Positions 1 through 10,734 are shown, numbered from the stretch's first letter. The stretch: DNA of 64,000 nucleotides from Geotrypetes seraphini (GCF_902459505.1 NC_047088.1:99439704-99503703); one strand, 5' to 3'. Notes: a model not told the origin generated them from the sequence alone. Translations and numbers: made by a program.

Positions 1-852
1 GGTTTTGTTCTGCAAAATATACTCGTGTTTGTTGCTCCAGTTCTACACCTGCTGTTACTGATGAGAATCCAAAAAGGCTGTGTTTTTGTAGCCAGCGGTG
101 GTATGAATCTGCCAGAGTAGTTAGTATACAGACAGTTAAGGCTTTGCATGTTAAACAATACAGCAACCTTTAGTTATTCTATCAGAGTAAAGGAGATCTC
201 ACTTTTTTCTTACTTCCAATTTCTGGAACAGAGGCTTTGTTCTTCCTGACCAACAGAGTGGGAGGATATATCCCTTGGAGGAAAAATCTGGGCTGGTATA
301 AATTAAGGATATGAAAAAAAGGAGAGTAAGATCCTCACGGCAAGCAAGCAGAAAAAAGGAAAGTCCCCAAAAAACAGGTCTAAAGAGTCCCAAAGTGTAT
401 AGCAAAACACTTCTATTTATTGAAGCATGGATCAATGACAAAGACAGCACTTGATGCTGAAGAAGCACGACTTGCATGGTGTTTAAATATAATGTTACAA
501 AAATAGCACCTCACATTTTTGTTAGAGCAAAAAATAGATGCATGTACAACAAAACAAAGTGTACCACTTTATGTCATGATTGAAATATAAATACACACAG
601 CTATAGCGTTGTGTACCACAGCATCGATGATGACAAGTATAGGTAGGATTGCAAAGTAGTTTGCTGTGCCTGAAAAATAAAAATTCTGAATGTCTGAGAA
701 GGTCTTGTGCAAGTTTATGAAGTAAAGGATATTTATGAAAGCTTAAATGTGGTCACTTAATCAGAAGTATGCAACTTTAGAATGATACATGTAATAGGAG
801 CACAGAAAATGATACTGGGTGCTCTATATTAGAAAATAAATAAAAGCAGTTA
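1..852. other. Unassigned stretch
   Basis: I see no gene and no recognisable repeat here. The sequence is AT-rich and ordinary, and the short open frames have no family features. A degraded repeat below my recognition limit is possible. Confidence 0.4.
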
Positions 853-1340
853 GAACATAAGAATTGCCGCTGCTGGGTCAGACCAGTGGTCCATCGTGCC
901 CATCAGTCCGCTCACACAGTGGCCCTTAGGTCAAAGCCCAGTGCCCTAACTGAGACTAGCCTTATTACCTGCATACGTTCTGGTTCAGCAGGAACTTGTC
1001 TAACTATGTCTTGAATCCCTGGAGGGTGTTTTCCCCTATGACAGCCTCCGGAAGAGCGTTCTAGTTTTCTACCACTCTCTGGGTGAAGAAGAACTTCCTT
1101 ACATTTGTACGGAATCTATCCCCTTTTAATTTTAGAGAGTGCCCTCTCGTTCTCCCTACCTTGGAGAGGGTGAACAACCTGCCCTTATCTACTAAGTCTA
1201 TTCCCTTCAGTACCTTGAACGTTTTGATCATGTCCCCTCTCAATCTCCTCTTTTCAAGGGAGAAGAGGCCCAGTTTCACTAATCTCTCACTGTATGGCAA
1301 CTCATCCAGCCCCTTAACCATTTTAGTCGCTCTTCTCTGA
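853..1340 (-). mobile_element. CR1-type LINE, 5'-truncated 3' end
   Basis: On the minus strand, 1321-1061 translates to the CR1 reverse-transcriptase C-terminal block with [39 protein letters not shown] and RKFFFTQRVVEN. The 3' terminus near 853 ends in the family's TTCTTATGTTCT tail. Related copies lie at 32.26-33.30, 35.50-35.94 and 59.45-60.27 kb. The copy is a 5'-truncated fragment, the usual state for CR1. Confidence 0.92.
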
Positions 1341-1424
1341 GGAAGGTAAATCTGAGAGAAATAAAAAGGGAGGGGGTGGATGGCATTGGGTACTATTAAA
1401 AATAGGGTTGCACCTCGCAGGAGA

Positions 1425-1548
1425 GTGTGGTGTAGTGGTTAGAGCCACAGTCTCAGCACCCCATACTGCGCCTTGTAACCCTGGGCAAGTTACCTAATTT
1501 TTTGCTGCCCCAGGTACATTAGCCTTCTGGGACATATAGGGAAAAAGT
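1425..1548 (+). repeat. tRNA-derived SINE, head portion
   Basis: The GTGTAGTGGTTAGAGC segment looks like an RNA polymerase III A box. The following CTGGGCAAGTTACC and GCCCCAGGTACATTAG blocks are shared with copies at 1.95, 31.83, 44.23 and 59.34 kb. The B-box part is decayed here. The 3' portion runs into an L2-like tail. Confidence 0.75.
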
Positions 1549-1760
1549 AAATCTTTAAAAACCAATCTATTTGCTAAACACTCTGAAAATTAACTCTTTT
1601 GAAATTTTGCCATTATTTTTCGTAGTTCTTATCTATCAATTGTAACTCCTCTCTGTTTTTATTTAACTGCTGTAAACTGAATGATGACTCGGTATATAAA
1701 GTTAAGCTTTAGATTAGATTAGATTAGATTAGATTAGATTAGATTAGATTAGATTAGATT
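1549..1760 (+). mobile_element. L2-like LINE 3' end with (GATTA)n tail
   Basis: A short remnant of the L2 C-terminus (SLKTNLFAKHS-like) is followed by the characteristic GGTATATAAAGTTAAGC end. A pentanucleotide array of roughly ten GATTA units at 1709-1760 is the LINE's own microsatellite-like tail. Confidence 0.7.
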
Positions 1761-1761
1761 A

Positions 1762-1928
1762 GAGTATATGTATGGAACAGTCTCCCGGAAGAGGTGATGG
1801 AGATTAGAGACTGTTTCTGAATTCAAGAAAGCGTGGGATCTCTTAGAGAGAGGAAGAGATAATGGTTACTGCAGATGGGCAGACTGGATGGGCCATTTGG
1901 CCTTTTTCTGCTATCATGTTTCTATGTA
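1762..1928 (+). mobile_element. CR1-type LINE 3' end, second subfamily
   Basis: The block GAATTCAAGAAAGCGTGGGA followed by GGGCAGACTGGATGGGCC and a CTATCATGTTTCTATGT end matches a CR1 3' terminus, but of a different subfamily from 853-1340. The piece is short, 5'-truncated and diverged. Confidence 0.75.
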
Positions 1929-1944
1929 CAAAAAGGTGGTATCC

Positions 1945-2150
1945 CTTTCCTATTAATTGGTCTTAAGTGGTTTACATTCAGGTAGCAAATCATTTTGTCC
2001 CTATCTGTCCTGGTGGGCTCACAATCTATCTAACTTGCCTGGGGCAATAGAGAATTGAGTGACTTGCCTAGGGTCACAAGGAGCAGTGTGGTGCTTGAAC
2101 CCACAACTTCAGGGTGCTGAGGCTGTAGGTCTAACCACTAGGCCACTTTA
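1945..2150 (-). repeat. tRNA-derived SINE, near complete
   Basis: On the minus strand the element starts GTGGCCTAGTGGTTAGACC (A-box region), has GGGTTCAAGCACC (B-box region) and continues with CCTAGGCAAGTCACT, the CCCACCAGGACAGATAGGG body and a TGTAAACCACTTAAGACC tail. The tail resembles L2 3' ends, which suggests L2 supplies the mobilising machinery. Confidence 0.85.
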
Positions 2151-2160
2151 AAAGCTATGT

Positions 2161-2919
2161 ACATAAAGGATGGCAAGGAAATCAGAGGCATGTGTGTAAT
2201 TGCTAATTATATGAGCATTATAATAAAGCTGGCTTAATACTAAGGGCCCTTTTTCCAAACTGCAGTAAAAAGTGGCCTTAGTGTATCCTTACCTTGGTCA
2301 TTCCCATGCACTATGGCCATTTTTACTACCTTCCATCTTTTATAATGTATTTCCATGTTGAAAAATTGACATGCAATATATATAGAATTCCCTAGAATGT
2401 GTAAATCTATTTAGTATATTCAGGACAGCTATCCAGATATCGCGTGGTGCTGAATATATGTGGAGAACAAGGACCATTACCAAATCTACAGCTAGCCATG
2501 CTATTCAGCCACTATCCATATAGCCATGTGGGTAAGGTTGAATTTTGCTGGTTATTGGTACAGTTAGGTGGGTAAAATGACGAATTTTTCCATTTTCAGT
2601 ATTAATTGCCATGCACTAATTTTCCCATAAGCCCCTACTGCCACAGAAGGGAAGAGCTGTGCTTAGTGATTGCTCTCATGAGCATGTGCTAGGCACAGTT
2701 CCTCCCACTCCTTACTGGCGATTCTCCACACAAATAGTGTGCATATAATTTGCATACTATTATGCTGAGAATCGCCCATAAAATAAAAATCGCTCCCACT
2801 ACGACCACTACATTGATTCCTCTGGATTTTACTGGTGAGTTTTGAGAATCCAGTCCTCAATAGCAGTCTTTGTTTCCTCAAAATAAGGAGTGGAATTGTC
2901 CTAATAAGATTGGTGAACA
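2161..2919. other. Mostly unassigned; probable MITE fragment
   Basis: At about 2241-2345 a TAAGGGCCCTTTTTCC start and an internal inverted repeat (AGTAAAAAGTGGCC against GGCCATTTTTACT) look like a short Harbinger-like MITE. The remainder has no recognisable gene or repeat. Confidence 0.4.
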
Positions 2920-3342
2920 CAAGCTTATTGTGAAAATGTTCTTTTATTCATCCAATGGTTCAAATGACTTTAATCATCCAATAACTCAATGACTCGACAT
3001 GTACATGTTTTGGCCAAACAGGCCTGCTTCAGGAGTCTTGAGCATCTTCTATGTTATACCAAATGATGTTTTGGATAATATATAAATACTCAAGTCAATG
3101 CAATGATATGGAGTCTTCTGCAACAGTGCTCAGAGCCAATCAGCATTCAGGCACTGACAGGAAAGGAGGACTATGATAGCTCAGACCTGCCGGTAAAATT
3201 TGCATGGGAAACAACACGTTTCTATTCTATACATTACACGAAGTGCTCATTAGAATACTAATCAACCCCTTTTAATTTATTAGCCTAAGATTCTCAGTGG
3301 GTGCTACAACAATCAGTAGCAGCCACGGAGAACCCTTTTGTA
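2920..3342 (-). mobile_element. Penelope-type terminal repeat fragment
   Basis: The stretch contains a hammerhead-like motif and lies alone, without reverse-transcriptase sequence. Penelope-like elements are known to carry hammerhead motifs in their terminal repeats, so I assign it to that class. Borders are approximate. Confidence 0.5.
2991..3037 (-). ncRNA. Hammerhead-ribozyme-like motif (degenerate)
   Basis: Read on the minus strand: stem I GACTC/GAGTC is perfect, the core has CTGAAGC (consensus CTGATGA), stem II is GGCC/GGCC, stem III is the palindrome ACATGTACATGT, and TC lies at the cleavage site. The invariant G of GAAA is A here, so this copy is probably inactive. Confidence 0.6.
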
Positions 3343-3489
3343 CATCAACACAGTAGCGTACTAAGGGGGGGCGGGGGGGGCGATCTGAGGAGGGGCGGGA
3401 CTGCAGCGCAGGAAGCAGCGCCAAAGCAGCTCAGGGATCGCTGACATTGCGAACCCACTGCGGGCTGCTTCATAAGTGGTGCAGGGAGG

Positions 3490-3835
3490 CCAGGGGGGCG
3501 AGCGGTCCTTCAGGGTGGGGCGGGCAGGCAGGCAGGCAGGCCTTCAAAGGGGAGGGGGGGTGACAGACAGGCAGGCAGGCCTTCAAGGGGGGGACAGGCA
3601 GGCCTTCAAAGGGGAGGACAGGCCTTCGGGGGGTGCAGACCTTCAAGGGAGGGGACAGGCCTTCAAGGGGGGGGGGATAGGCCCTCAAGGGGATCAGGCA
3701 GGCAGGCCTTCAAGGGGGGGTGAAGGCCTTCAAGGGGGGTGCAGGCCTTCGGGGGGGGGGAGTGCAGGCCTTCAGGGGTGGGATGCAGACCTTTAAGGGG
3801 GGGACAGGCCTTCAGGGAGGGGGGCCCTGGTGTAG
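3490..3835 (+). repeat. G-rich minisatellite (GCAGGCCTTCAAGGGG units)
   Basis: A degenerate tandem array repeats GCAGGCCTTCAAGGGGGG with variable spacers of about 20-45 bp. Open frames on both strands here are products of the repeat, not genes. The same unit appears in inverted orientation at 12.47-12.60 kb, within another hAT-family remnant. Confidence 0.85.
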
Positions 3836-3879
3836 AAATACACGGAGGGAATGGGGGGTTCAAAGAGATGTGCATATAC

Positions 3880-4260
3880 CGGACTTTGGGTGGGAAGAAA
3901 TAATGGTTCTGAAAATAGAGAAGAGGGAGAGAGATGATAGACCATGGTTTTTAGAGAGGGAAGGAACAGAAAGGGAAAGAAGTTGGACACAAGGGATGGT
4001 GTGGAGGGGGGAATAGAGATACTGGATAGGAGGGTAGTTGGGAAAAGAAAGGGAGAGATGGTGGTCCCTGGGGTGGTGGGGAAGAAGGGAGAGATGCTGG
4101 ATGAAAGGGTAGTTAAGAAAAGATGGATCTGTGGAGGGAGACGAAAAAAGGATAGATGCCAGACCTCCTGGGGAGGGAAGGGAAACGGGGAGGACAGAGA
4201 TGGCAGATGGATGGTTAGCATGCAGAAAGAAGGAAGAAGGAGACCCGGGCAAGCAAGTTA
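3880..4260 (+). repeat. Purine-rich tract of hAT family
   Basis: A GA-rich stretch is built of diverged units such as GATACTGGATAGGAGGGTAG. Its reverse complement is recognisable at 58.18-58.40 kb. Long open frames on both strands reflect the missing stop codons in biased sequence. Confidence 0.75.
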
Positions 4261-4294
4261 TCAGAAGACAACCAGAGCCTTGGACCAACAAGAT

Positions 4295-4380
4295 TTGAAA
4301 AATAACCAGACAACAAAAGGTAGAAAAACTAATTTTATTTTCTGTTTTGTGATTACAATATGTCAGATTTGAAATGTGTA
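4295..4380 (+). repeat. Shared A/T-rich module, copy 1
   Basis: The order AGACAACAAAAGGTAG, then AATTTTATTTTCTG, then ATATGTCAGATTTGA matches the module seen at 7.15, 27.77, 29.94, 51.8, 56.4 and 57.2 kb. It always borders a purine- or pyrimidine-rich tract. Confidence 0.75.
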
Positions 4381-5391
4381 TCCGCAAACGTGAGCTAGGA
4401 TTTAACAGAGAGGAAAAGTCCTTTTTGTTTCTTTATTTTATTTACACCACAGCGCCAGTGTGGTTAGGAAAAGCCAAAGGGGGGTGAAAAAGCTATAAAA
4501 TAAACCCACCAGGATGTTTGAAAAAAACAAACAAACACCCAATTGGGCAGGAAAGTTGAATCGAAAAACCAATTCAATAGGCTGAATCGAATCAAAATTT
4601 ATTATTTTTTTTCTTGAATCGGGCAGCACTAGTTTGCGCTACTGTCTTAGACTTTAGGACCTGGGATTGGAGAGAGATGGCATCCTCTGTACTTTATAAT
4701 GCAAGTGAAACAAGGATTTGGTCAGACTTTTGAAGGGTCTGCAGAAGAATAATATTGTATAGGCCTGGGATATGAGACAGCAGGAAACGGGAACTTTTCT
4801 TCCTTCTATTTTTGTGAATGGCAAGGCTGAGGATGTCAGAGAGTTCAGTTAAAATATGTGCTTTATAAGAAAATATAATAATGTGTTTTATAAAGTTTAT
4901 AAGCATTGCTGGCCTACCCGGTGAGGTGTTCCTAATGGTGGTGGTGGTGGCGGCAGCATGTCAATGTGTTGAGAGGAAGAGGTGGTCTGGGAAATTCTGC
5001 TGAGCAAACTCCGGGCCCATTTCCACCCCCCCCATTAGTCCACTCCACTCAACTGGTTCACACACTGAGTGGGTCTTTGGGTGTTGTGCCTGGGTAGTTG
5101 TTTTGGGATCTCTTCCAGTGGTTTGTCAGTATCTCCTTGTGGTCCAAGGAAGGAAACTTTGTTAACCTTAGGATTGACCTTCAGAATATGTTTGTAACAG
5201 CGCTGCTTGTGTGGCATTAGGCTATGTAGTGATCGAAAGAAAAAAACAGACCTTTGCACATTTTTGCACTATATGGTGAGTGTATGAGGAGATTCACATT
5301 TCCTGCACAGCTAAGTCCTTGTGAAGTTACCTTGTTCTTTCTGTATTTGACATCTAGCAAGGTCTCTGTTTGGAAGGAAAGATCTAAGCTT
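4381..5391. other. Unassigned interior of the composite hAT element
   Basis: No gene or repeat family is recognised. A GGTGGTGGTGGCGGC run lies at 4936-4954 and a short C-tract near 5026. Confidence 0.4.
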
Positions 5392-5642
5392 AAAAATGAA
5401 GTGGCCAGAAATTATGGTAAAAGCAGATAGCATTGCTGATTTTAAGAAAGGTTTGGACAAATTCCTGTTATTAAGACATGTGGGAAGTGTCTGCTTGCCC
5501 TGGATCTGTGGCATGGAATGTTGCTACTCTTTGGGTTTTGACCAGGTACTAGTGACCTGGATTGGTTACCATGAGAATGGGCTACTGGGCATGATGGACC
5601 ATTGGTCTGACCCAGTTAGGCTATTCTTATGTTATGTTCTCA
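5392..5642 (+). mobile_element. CR1-type LINE 3' end, third subfamily
   Basis: ADFKKGLDKFLLLRHVG-like coding sequence is followed by ACCATTGGTCTGACCCAGTT and the TTCTTATGTTATGTTCT end. This is the standard CR1 3' terminus, here 5'-truncated inside the hAT element. Confidence 0.85.
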
Positions 5643-5814
5643 TCTGTAGGGGCTTTTGTTTTCACTTCTTATTTTAATGTATTTTTTTCTGGGAACTTAT
5701 CAGTGTTTTTTAGAATGGGAACAAAAATGGAAGAGAATTAATGTGTGTGGAATGGGTGGGGGGGTTTACTAATTTCTTCAGCTAAATAATTAAATCCACT
5801 TCAACCAGACATAG

Positions 5815-6115
5815 GAGAATTCATGCACCATTCACACACCCTCCAACCAAAATCGTCAAAAGAAAAAAAAAACTGTTCGACAACCTCCTAACACTCGACC
5901 CCCAACTCTACAACCTATTGACCTCAACCACAAACTACAAAACCTTCAAAAAAGAAATAAAAGCCCTTTTATTCAAAAAACACATAAAACCGAACACAAT
6001 CAGAACTGTCCCAAGCATCACCTGCAACTACTCCATATGTACTTCTGATGTCATGACAATTCAGACATAATTTATGTTATGTTTGGATTAATGGTTACAT
6101 AAATGAGGTTCAATA
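5815..6115 (+). mobile_element. L2-like LINE C-terminal fragment
   Basis: The frame FDNLLTLDPQLYNLL...TFKKEIKALLFKKHIK resembles the C-terminal tail of L2 ORF2 and ends in an AATAAAAG-rich 3' terminus. The copy is truncated and A/C-rich compared with other L2 copies here, so it is a separate subfamily. Confidence 0.65.
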
Positions 6116-6260
6116 AAAGAAAATTTTCAGTGCCTGTTTCTATTATGACCATTTATTTTTCATGGTTATTACAAAAAAATATTTTTTTACATGGGGGGGG
6201 GGGGTCAAAAAATGATGGGCCCCAGGTGCCACATACCCTAGGTACGCCACTGCATCAGCA

Positions 6261-6831
6261 AGACAGTTTCCTTGCAAGTAAGACTGGGCCAGGGTGTGAG
6301 AGAGGTACAGATTAGGGCAAGGAAAGTGGAGACAGACTGGGTCTGGGAAACAAACAGACTGGGAAGGGGAAAGAGACAACTAGGAGAGAGTGAGACAGCT
6401 GAACTAGGATTGGGACAGAGAAGACATAAATGTGGTCAAGCTGAAGTGATTCTAAGAAGCCAGTGCAATTTCAACAACTCTAGCAAGAAAAGAGGAACTG
6501 CCTCTCAGTCTGCATACAAAGAGAGCTCAGAAGATGCAGGAAGCTTTGGAGGGGGGGAGGGGGGAGGAGCCAAGTGGAACTCGGGGGGGGGGGGAATAGG
6601 GTCTGAATAGCATGTGTTAGCAGAGTATGAAAGTTGGGGTTTAGGTGAGTTTTCATGTTGAGTAATGGGGCAGAGGAGAGATCAGAGTTTGAGTGTCAAG
6701 AGATTGCCTACGAGATTATAGAACATTGACCCTTTGATGCTGTATCAGAACACGTCTCCCATCATATTATTAATTTCTCACAGCTTCCTGACTTGGGAGC
6801 TCAATTTTTTTAGTTTTGGGTCTTTGTAAAA
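6261..6831. other. Unassigned; G-rich runs
   Basis: No gene is recognised. 6549-6595 has several runs of three to ten G on the plus strand, compatible with G-quadruplex folding. A purine-rich stretch (6300-6430) precedes it. Confidence 0.4.
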
Positions 6832-7139
6832 CAGTGTCTCTCAAACTTTTTCGAGCTGGGGCACACTAAAGGAAGTGGCCACGGCTCAAGGCACCCAGAA
6901 GTGCGTGGACATTGCTGTGATGACATCACATGCATGCATGACATTATCACGTTGACATCCAAGCATGCGCCGAGGCCCTCCAGACAGGCCCTGAAATGCC
7001 AGTAGGACGTGCCAGCAGGGAAGTCTAACAAATATGAACTGAGTACCCCGAATCGCAGACCTCCAAACTCCCACCAAAGCTCTTCCCCAGATCCCACCCC
7101 CATTACTAATTGTAATGTAGTTTTTTTCCATTCATTTTT

Positions 7140-7262
7140 CATATACACACAATATACACAGCAGATATAAATTCTCAAAACTGACACATTTCAATCACCA
7201 TATATAAAATCATTTTCCCTCTTTGTTGCCTGGTGACTTTATTTTTCTGTGCTTTTAACTAT
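7140..7262 (-). repeat. Shared A/T-rich module, copy 2
   Basis: The minus-strand copy of the module contains AACTGACACATTTCAATCAC and TTGTTGCCTGGTGACTTT. It is preceded by TAATTGTAATGTAG and CATTCATTTTTCATAT, which also occur at 49.3 and 56.8 kb. Confidence 0.75.
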
Positions 7263-7359
7263 GTTTCCAGGGCCTTCTTATCCATTGACTGTTTTTCTCT
7301 CTGTCTTCACTTTCTGCCTTGCATCCATCTTTGTTATTAACTTAACATTCAATATTTCC

Positions 7360-7785
7360 ATTTTTCTGCTTTCTTCTCAAAATCTACTCTCTCTCTCTCT
7401 CCTTCCCTCCCTATTTCCATGGTCTGACATCTCTCTCCATCCCCCCTTCCCAGTCTGGTATCTCTCTCCTCTCCTTCCCATAAGCTGGCATCTCTCTTTA
7501 CTACAATACTACTATTATTATTTCTATAGCACAACCAGTCTCTCCTCCTTCCCTTCTATTCCCTAGTCTGATATCTCTCCCTTCCTTTAGTCATCTCTCT
7601 TCCTCCCCCCTCCCCAGTGTAATATTTCCCTTTCCCTTCCTCCTTTCTGCCCCCTGCAGTCCATCTCCCTTCCTTCTTTCTGGCCCCCTCCCAGAACATT
7701 TTTCCCTCTTTTCCACCAGTCCAACATTTTTTCTCTCTTCCTCCTGCATGCTTCTCCTCTTGTCCTCCTTCCTTCCCCCAACCAA

Positions 7786-7833
<48 letters not shown>

Positions 7834-8340
7834 TCCATGAGTCCAACTTTTCACTCTCTGCCTTCTCCCCCTTCCCCAGAGTGTAACATTTCTCCTTCCC
7901 TCATTTATGACATCCCCATCCATCTTGCCCCGAGTCCAACACTTTCTCCCTCCTGCACGCTTTTTCTCTCTGTCCTTGCCTCTTTCCTCGAGTTGCAACC
8001 CTCCTTCACACCCCCAACCCAAAATTTTCTCTCCACATGCACCATCTCACCCTCCCCTCCAGTGTGTAGCACCTTTCCTTTCCCTCCCTTTCTGCCAGGT
8101 CTATCAGCACCTCTTCTCCCTTCCTTTTACCTCCCCCAGTTCAGCAGTACTCCTTCCCTTCTCCCCCTGTTCAGCAGTACCCCTTCTCCCTTCCTTCCTC
8201 CCCTGTCCAGCATTACCACTTCTCCCTTTCCTCCTCCCCCCCTGTCCAGCAGTACTACTTCCCCCTTCCCTGATCCCCATGTTCAGCAGTACCCCTTTTC
8301 CCTTCCCTGTCCAGCAATACCTCTCCTGTCACTGTCAGCA
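7360..8340. repeat. Pyrimidine-rich array with (CT)n
   Basis: About 1 kb of C/T-rich sequence carries diverged tandem units of the type TCCAGCAGTACCCCTTCTCC, plus a pure (CT)n run near 7789-7828. Long open frames on both strands (for example 7837-8385 plus) lack family features and follow from base composition. Similar arrays recur at 16.06-16.55 and 51.9-52.57 kb. Confidence 0.85.
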
Positions 8341-8345
8341 GCAGC

Positions 8346-8555
8346 TCACTGTGTGCTTTTAATTTCAGAACAAGGCTGCCACTAGCAGTAGTTTAGCCCA
8401 GTTTCATCAGACAGCCTTGGGGCCTTTGCTAGGCTGGCCCACTTCAATGATGCAATGTGGGCCAGCCTAGCAAAGGCCCCAAGGCTACCCAATGAAACCG
8501 GACTAAACTACTGCTAGTGGCAGCTGTGTGCCAAAGTTAAAAGCACACAGAGCTG
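8346..8555. repeat. Long palindrome at hAT 3' side
   Basis: Two arms of about 95 bp, centred near 8449, share GCCACTAGCAGTAGTTTAG and its complement. The same hairpin, diverged, occurs at 16.55-16.75 and 52.60-52.79 kb, so it is a fixed part of this transposon family. Confidence 0.85.
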
Positions 8556-8765
8556 CCGCTGCTGGTCAGGGAGCATGAAGACAAGGAAGACAGGAGTCCC
8601 AGGGGGTGCAGAGACGAGGACAGCAGGAGTCCCGGCAAGATACGTGCAACGTGACAGTAGAAGGCACAGGCGCCGGAGCCTCTCTTCCTGCCCTGTGAGC
8701 CACGACACACTTAAAATTTCAAAAGGCACATTAATATGCTGCGGCACACAGTTTGTGATACACTG

Positions 8766-9039
8766 TCATTTCACCTTTTTTAAAAGGTCATCTTTAAATC
8801 TGTCCACTAGGTGTCACTGTTATTGAGAATCAGGATGCTTTTATTTCCAGGGGCTGTAAACAGTGCTTTCAACTTATCCCTAGCCTTTGCCAATCTGGAG
8901 TATAGAAGTAAACTGTATCAAAGGCTCTGCATGAGCCACTCAACTGGCCTGTTCTTAATCAGTGTTTCAACCACATAACAGCAACAAGGTTTCAAGATTG
9001 GATTAAGGCATAAGTCAGCTAGGCACATGCAGTTCTTTT
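8766..9039. other. Unassigned stretch
   Basis: No gene is recognised. A CTCF-like CCACTAGGTGTCAC at 8804-8817 has one mismatch at a core position and I do not call it. Confidence 0.35.
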
Positions 9040-9218
9040 TCACATCTACATCATATCAACATTTCAGGAAATTGTTAAAAAAAACCTTCTTATTTAGGAA
9101 ATTTCTGAAAGATTGAATCTGTATTCTACTAAGTGTTTGCAGTAATTTGTTTCTTTTTTTAAACCGCATAGATCTGAAGGCTAATGCGGTATACAAATGT
9201 TATGTTATGCTATGTTAT
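9040..9218 (+). mobile_element. L2-like LINE 3' end
   Basis: The end AACCGCATAGATCTGAAGG, then ATGCGGTATACAAATG and a (TTATG)n-like tail are the L2 3' terminus shared with 15.97 and 32.15 kb. Upstream sequence is too decayed to translate. Confidence 0.7.
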
Positions 9219-9479
9219 GGAGCCCTGTACAGGAAACAAAATGATCTCATAATTTATGATTTGTACATTGGCCCATATAAGATGAGAGGCTTATCAACTA
9301 GTGCCCATATGTTGGCATCTGAGAAAATGAAGCACCTTAATAGGTGGAGCATTTTAGAGGCTTAGTGAGGGTTTGGAAAAATGGAAGAGCTTACTGGTGT
9401 CTAGGAAACAGAACGGGATGAGACTTCTCTCTAGAGGTGGGGGCCAGAATGCTTGCTGGGGTCTGGAACTATTTGTTAA

Positions 9480-9532
9480 CACCCCTCCCCCCCCGTCTCA
9501 CTCCCCCCCCCCCCCCACACACACACACATTA
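9480..9532. repeat. C-tract and (CA)n microsatellite
   Basis: C-runs interrupted by GTCT are followed by about eight CA units. It is simple sequence. Confidence 0.9.
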
Positions 9533-9589
9533 ATGTGATGTAATTAGATGTAGAGATTCATGAACTGATATAAAGGGTTAATCTTACCC

Positions 9590-9792
9590 CCTGGGTGAAC
9601 TGCAAGCTGAACCTGTGCCCTATTGATATTTTGATTGTTATAGAATTTTATGAATTTTTTTTTTTTAATGTGTTGCTTTTATTCTTTCCTTTTCTATTTT
9701 TGAATGGATGTGAAATACAGTATATATTGTAAACTGCTTGGATCCTTATTGGCTGTTATGCAGTATATAAAGTTTTTAATAAACATAAACAT
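9590..9792 (+). mobile_element. L2-like LINE 3' end
   Basis: The stretch ends TTGTAAACTGCTTGGATCC, then GCAGTATATAAAGTTTTTAA and TAAACATAAAC, the pattern of L2-type 3' untranslated ends. No coding remnant is long enough to confirm. Confidence 0.6.
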
Positions 9793-10063
9793 GTTGACCT
9801 TTTCTTTACACCGTTGACCGTACTTGTTGCAATGCAGTTGAATGGTACAAGCCCTACCTGTGCGGTTGCCACTGGAAGCAGGAAGGCTGCTGATGTGAAA
9901 GAGTCCTGCCTGGAAGGTTATCACAAAAGAAATTGACTCACTTTTAAGGCTGAGTCAAGAATGCTGAATGTTTCTGCCACTTCAGACAGAGATCTTGGTT
10001 CCTGTGCTTTCCCTCAGAAGCAACATAAAATGTTAATAATGTCATTTATATCATTTGTAAGAG
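9793..10063. other. Unassigned stretch
   Basis: Nothing recognised apart from the 8-bp TSD TGTAAGAG (10056-10063) of the next element. Confidence 0.4.
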
Positions 10064-10344
10064 CAGAGTTGCCAGATTTCATCTGTAAAAAAGAAAAGAG
10101 GACATGCGGCTCCATTCTCCAAACTCAGGGTCGCGTCTGGAGGGCCTCCAAGCATACACGGATGTGATGTGATGATGTCATGACGCCTCTGTGCATGCTC
10201 AGAGACCCCCCTAGAAATGGCCCCGAGCTTGGGGCCTTCCAAAATCCAGACAAACTGCCGGGTTTTGGAAATCCCCCCCAGGCACTCGGACAGTCCTCTA
10301 AAAAGAGGACATGTTCGGATTTTCTCAGACATCTGGTAACCCTA
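10064..10344. mobile_element. hAT-type MITE, 281 bp
   Basis: The inverted ends are CAGAGTTGCCAGA and TCTGGTAACCCTA. Flanks TGTAAGAG (10056-10063) and TGTAAGAA (10345-10352) match at 7 of 8 positions, the hAT TSD length. Internal GAGGACATG and CATGTCCTC repeats extend the hairpin. A related copy lies at 17.45 kb. Confidence 0.85.
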
Positions 10345-10371
10345 TGTAAGAATACATCAAAATGTGCCTTT

Positions 10372-10575
10372 GTGTGCAGTGGCAGAAGAAACATTCTACT
10401 ACTACTATTAATTATTTCTAGAGTGCTACCAGACATACACAGCACTATACAGAGTCATGAAGAAAAGTCCCTCCTTGAATATCCTCACAATCTAATCAGT
10501 CAAGACAAACAGGATGCCTTGGTAGGGGTACAGTTAGCGGGGATGGTTAAACTACTGGCTAGGGTGGTGATCAGA
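10372..10575 (+). repeat. Unclassified interspersed repeat, left part
   Basis: It starts with a (CTA)n run and TTTCTAGAGTGCTACCAGAC, then CCTCACAATCTAATCAGTC. A second copy is at 21.82-21.95 kb. The remainder of this repeat probably resumes at 14290 beyond a CR1 insertion (inference from continuity of style, not from a proven junction). Confidence 0.6.
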
Positions 10576-10734
10576 AGTGTAAGGTCATGCATCTCGGCAG
10601 CAGAAATCCATGCAGAACATACACCTTGAATGGAGTAGCACTAGCTAGGATAGGGGTGCCCACACTTTTTGGGCTTGCGAGCTACTTTTAAAATGACCAA
10701 GTCAAAATGATCTACCAACAATAAAAATGCTAAA

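Larger units (their letters stand above)
3351..6252. mobile_element. Composite non-autonomous hAT-type element
   Basis: The termini are CAGTAGCGTACTAAGG on the left and CCTAGGTACGCCACTG on the right, which are inverted repeats. They are flanked by an 8-bp near-perfect TSD, CATCAACA (3343-3350) and CATCAGCA (6253-6260), the length typical of hAT. Inside are a G-rich minisatellite, a purine tract, a shared A/T-rich module, and CR1 and L2 fragments that inserted later. No transposase is visible. Confidence 0.8.
6832..8765. mobile_element. Non-autonomous hAT element with pyrimidine array
   Basis: The left end CAGTGTCTCTCAAACTTTTT and right end CAAACTGTGTGCCGC (read inward, CAGTGTATCACAAACTG) form hAT-type inverted repeats. 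The 8-bp flanks no longer match, so the TSD has decayed or a border is wrong. The interior has the shared module (7140-7260), a long C/T-rich array (7360-8340) and a long terminal palindrome (8346-8555). There is no transposase. Confidence 0.7.

Noticed and set aside
1425-1548. tRNA gene
   Set aside because: A- and B-box-like motifs belong to a multi-copy SINE; no cloverleaf or CCA-adjacent acceptor stem fits.
1709-1760. Telomere-like repeat (TTAGATTAGATTA)
   Set aside because: The unit is five bases, GATTA, not TTAGGG, and it continues an L2 3' end.
3476-4387. Gly/Arg-rich and Ser/Pro-rich frames
   Set aside because: Products of the G-rich minisatellite and purine tract within the hAT element.
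7837-8385. 182-codon plus-strand frame in the pyrimidine array
   Set aside because: Composition-driven: Ser/Pro/Leu only, overlapping frames on both strands, and the sequence is a tandem array inside a hAT element.
6832-8765. Claim of a preserved TSD for this hAT element
   Set aside because: The 8-bp flanks TTGTAAAA and TCATTTCA do not match, so only the terminal repeats support the borders.
8804-8817. CTCF site CCACTAGGTGTCAC
   Set aside because: Mismatch in the GGC core and location next to a transposon end make it weak.
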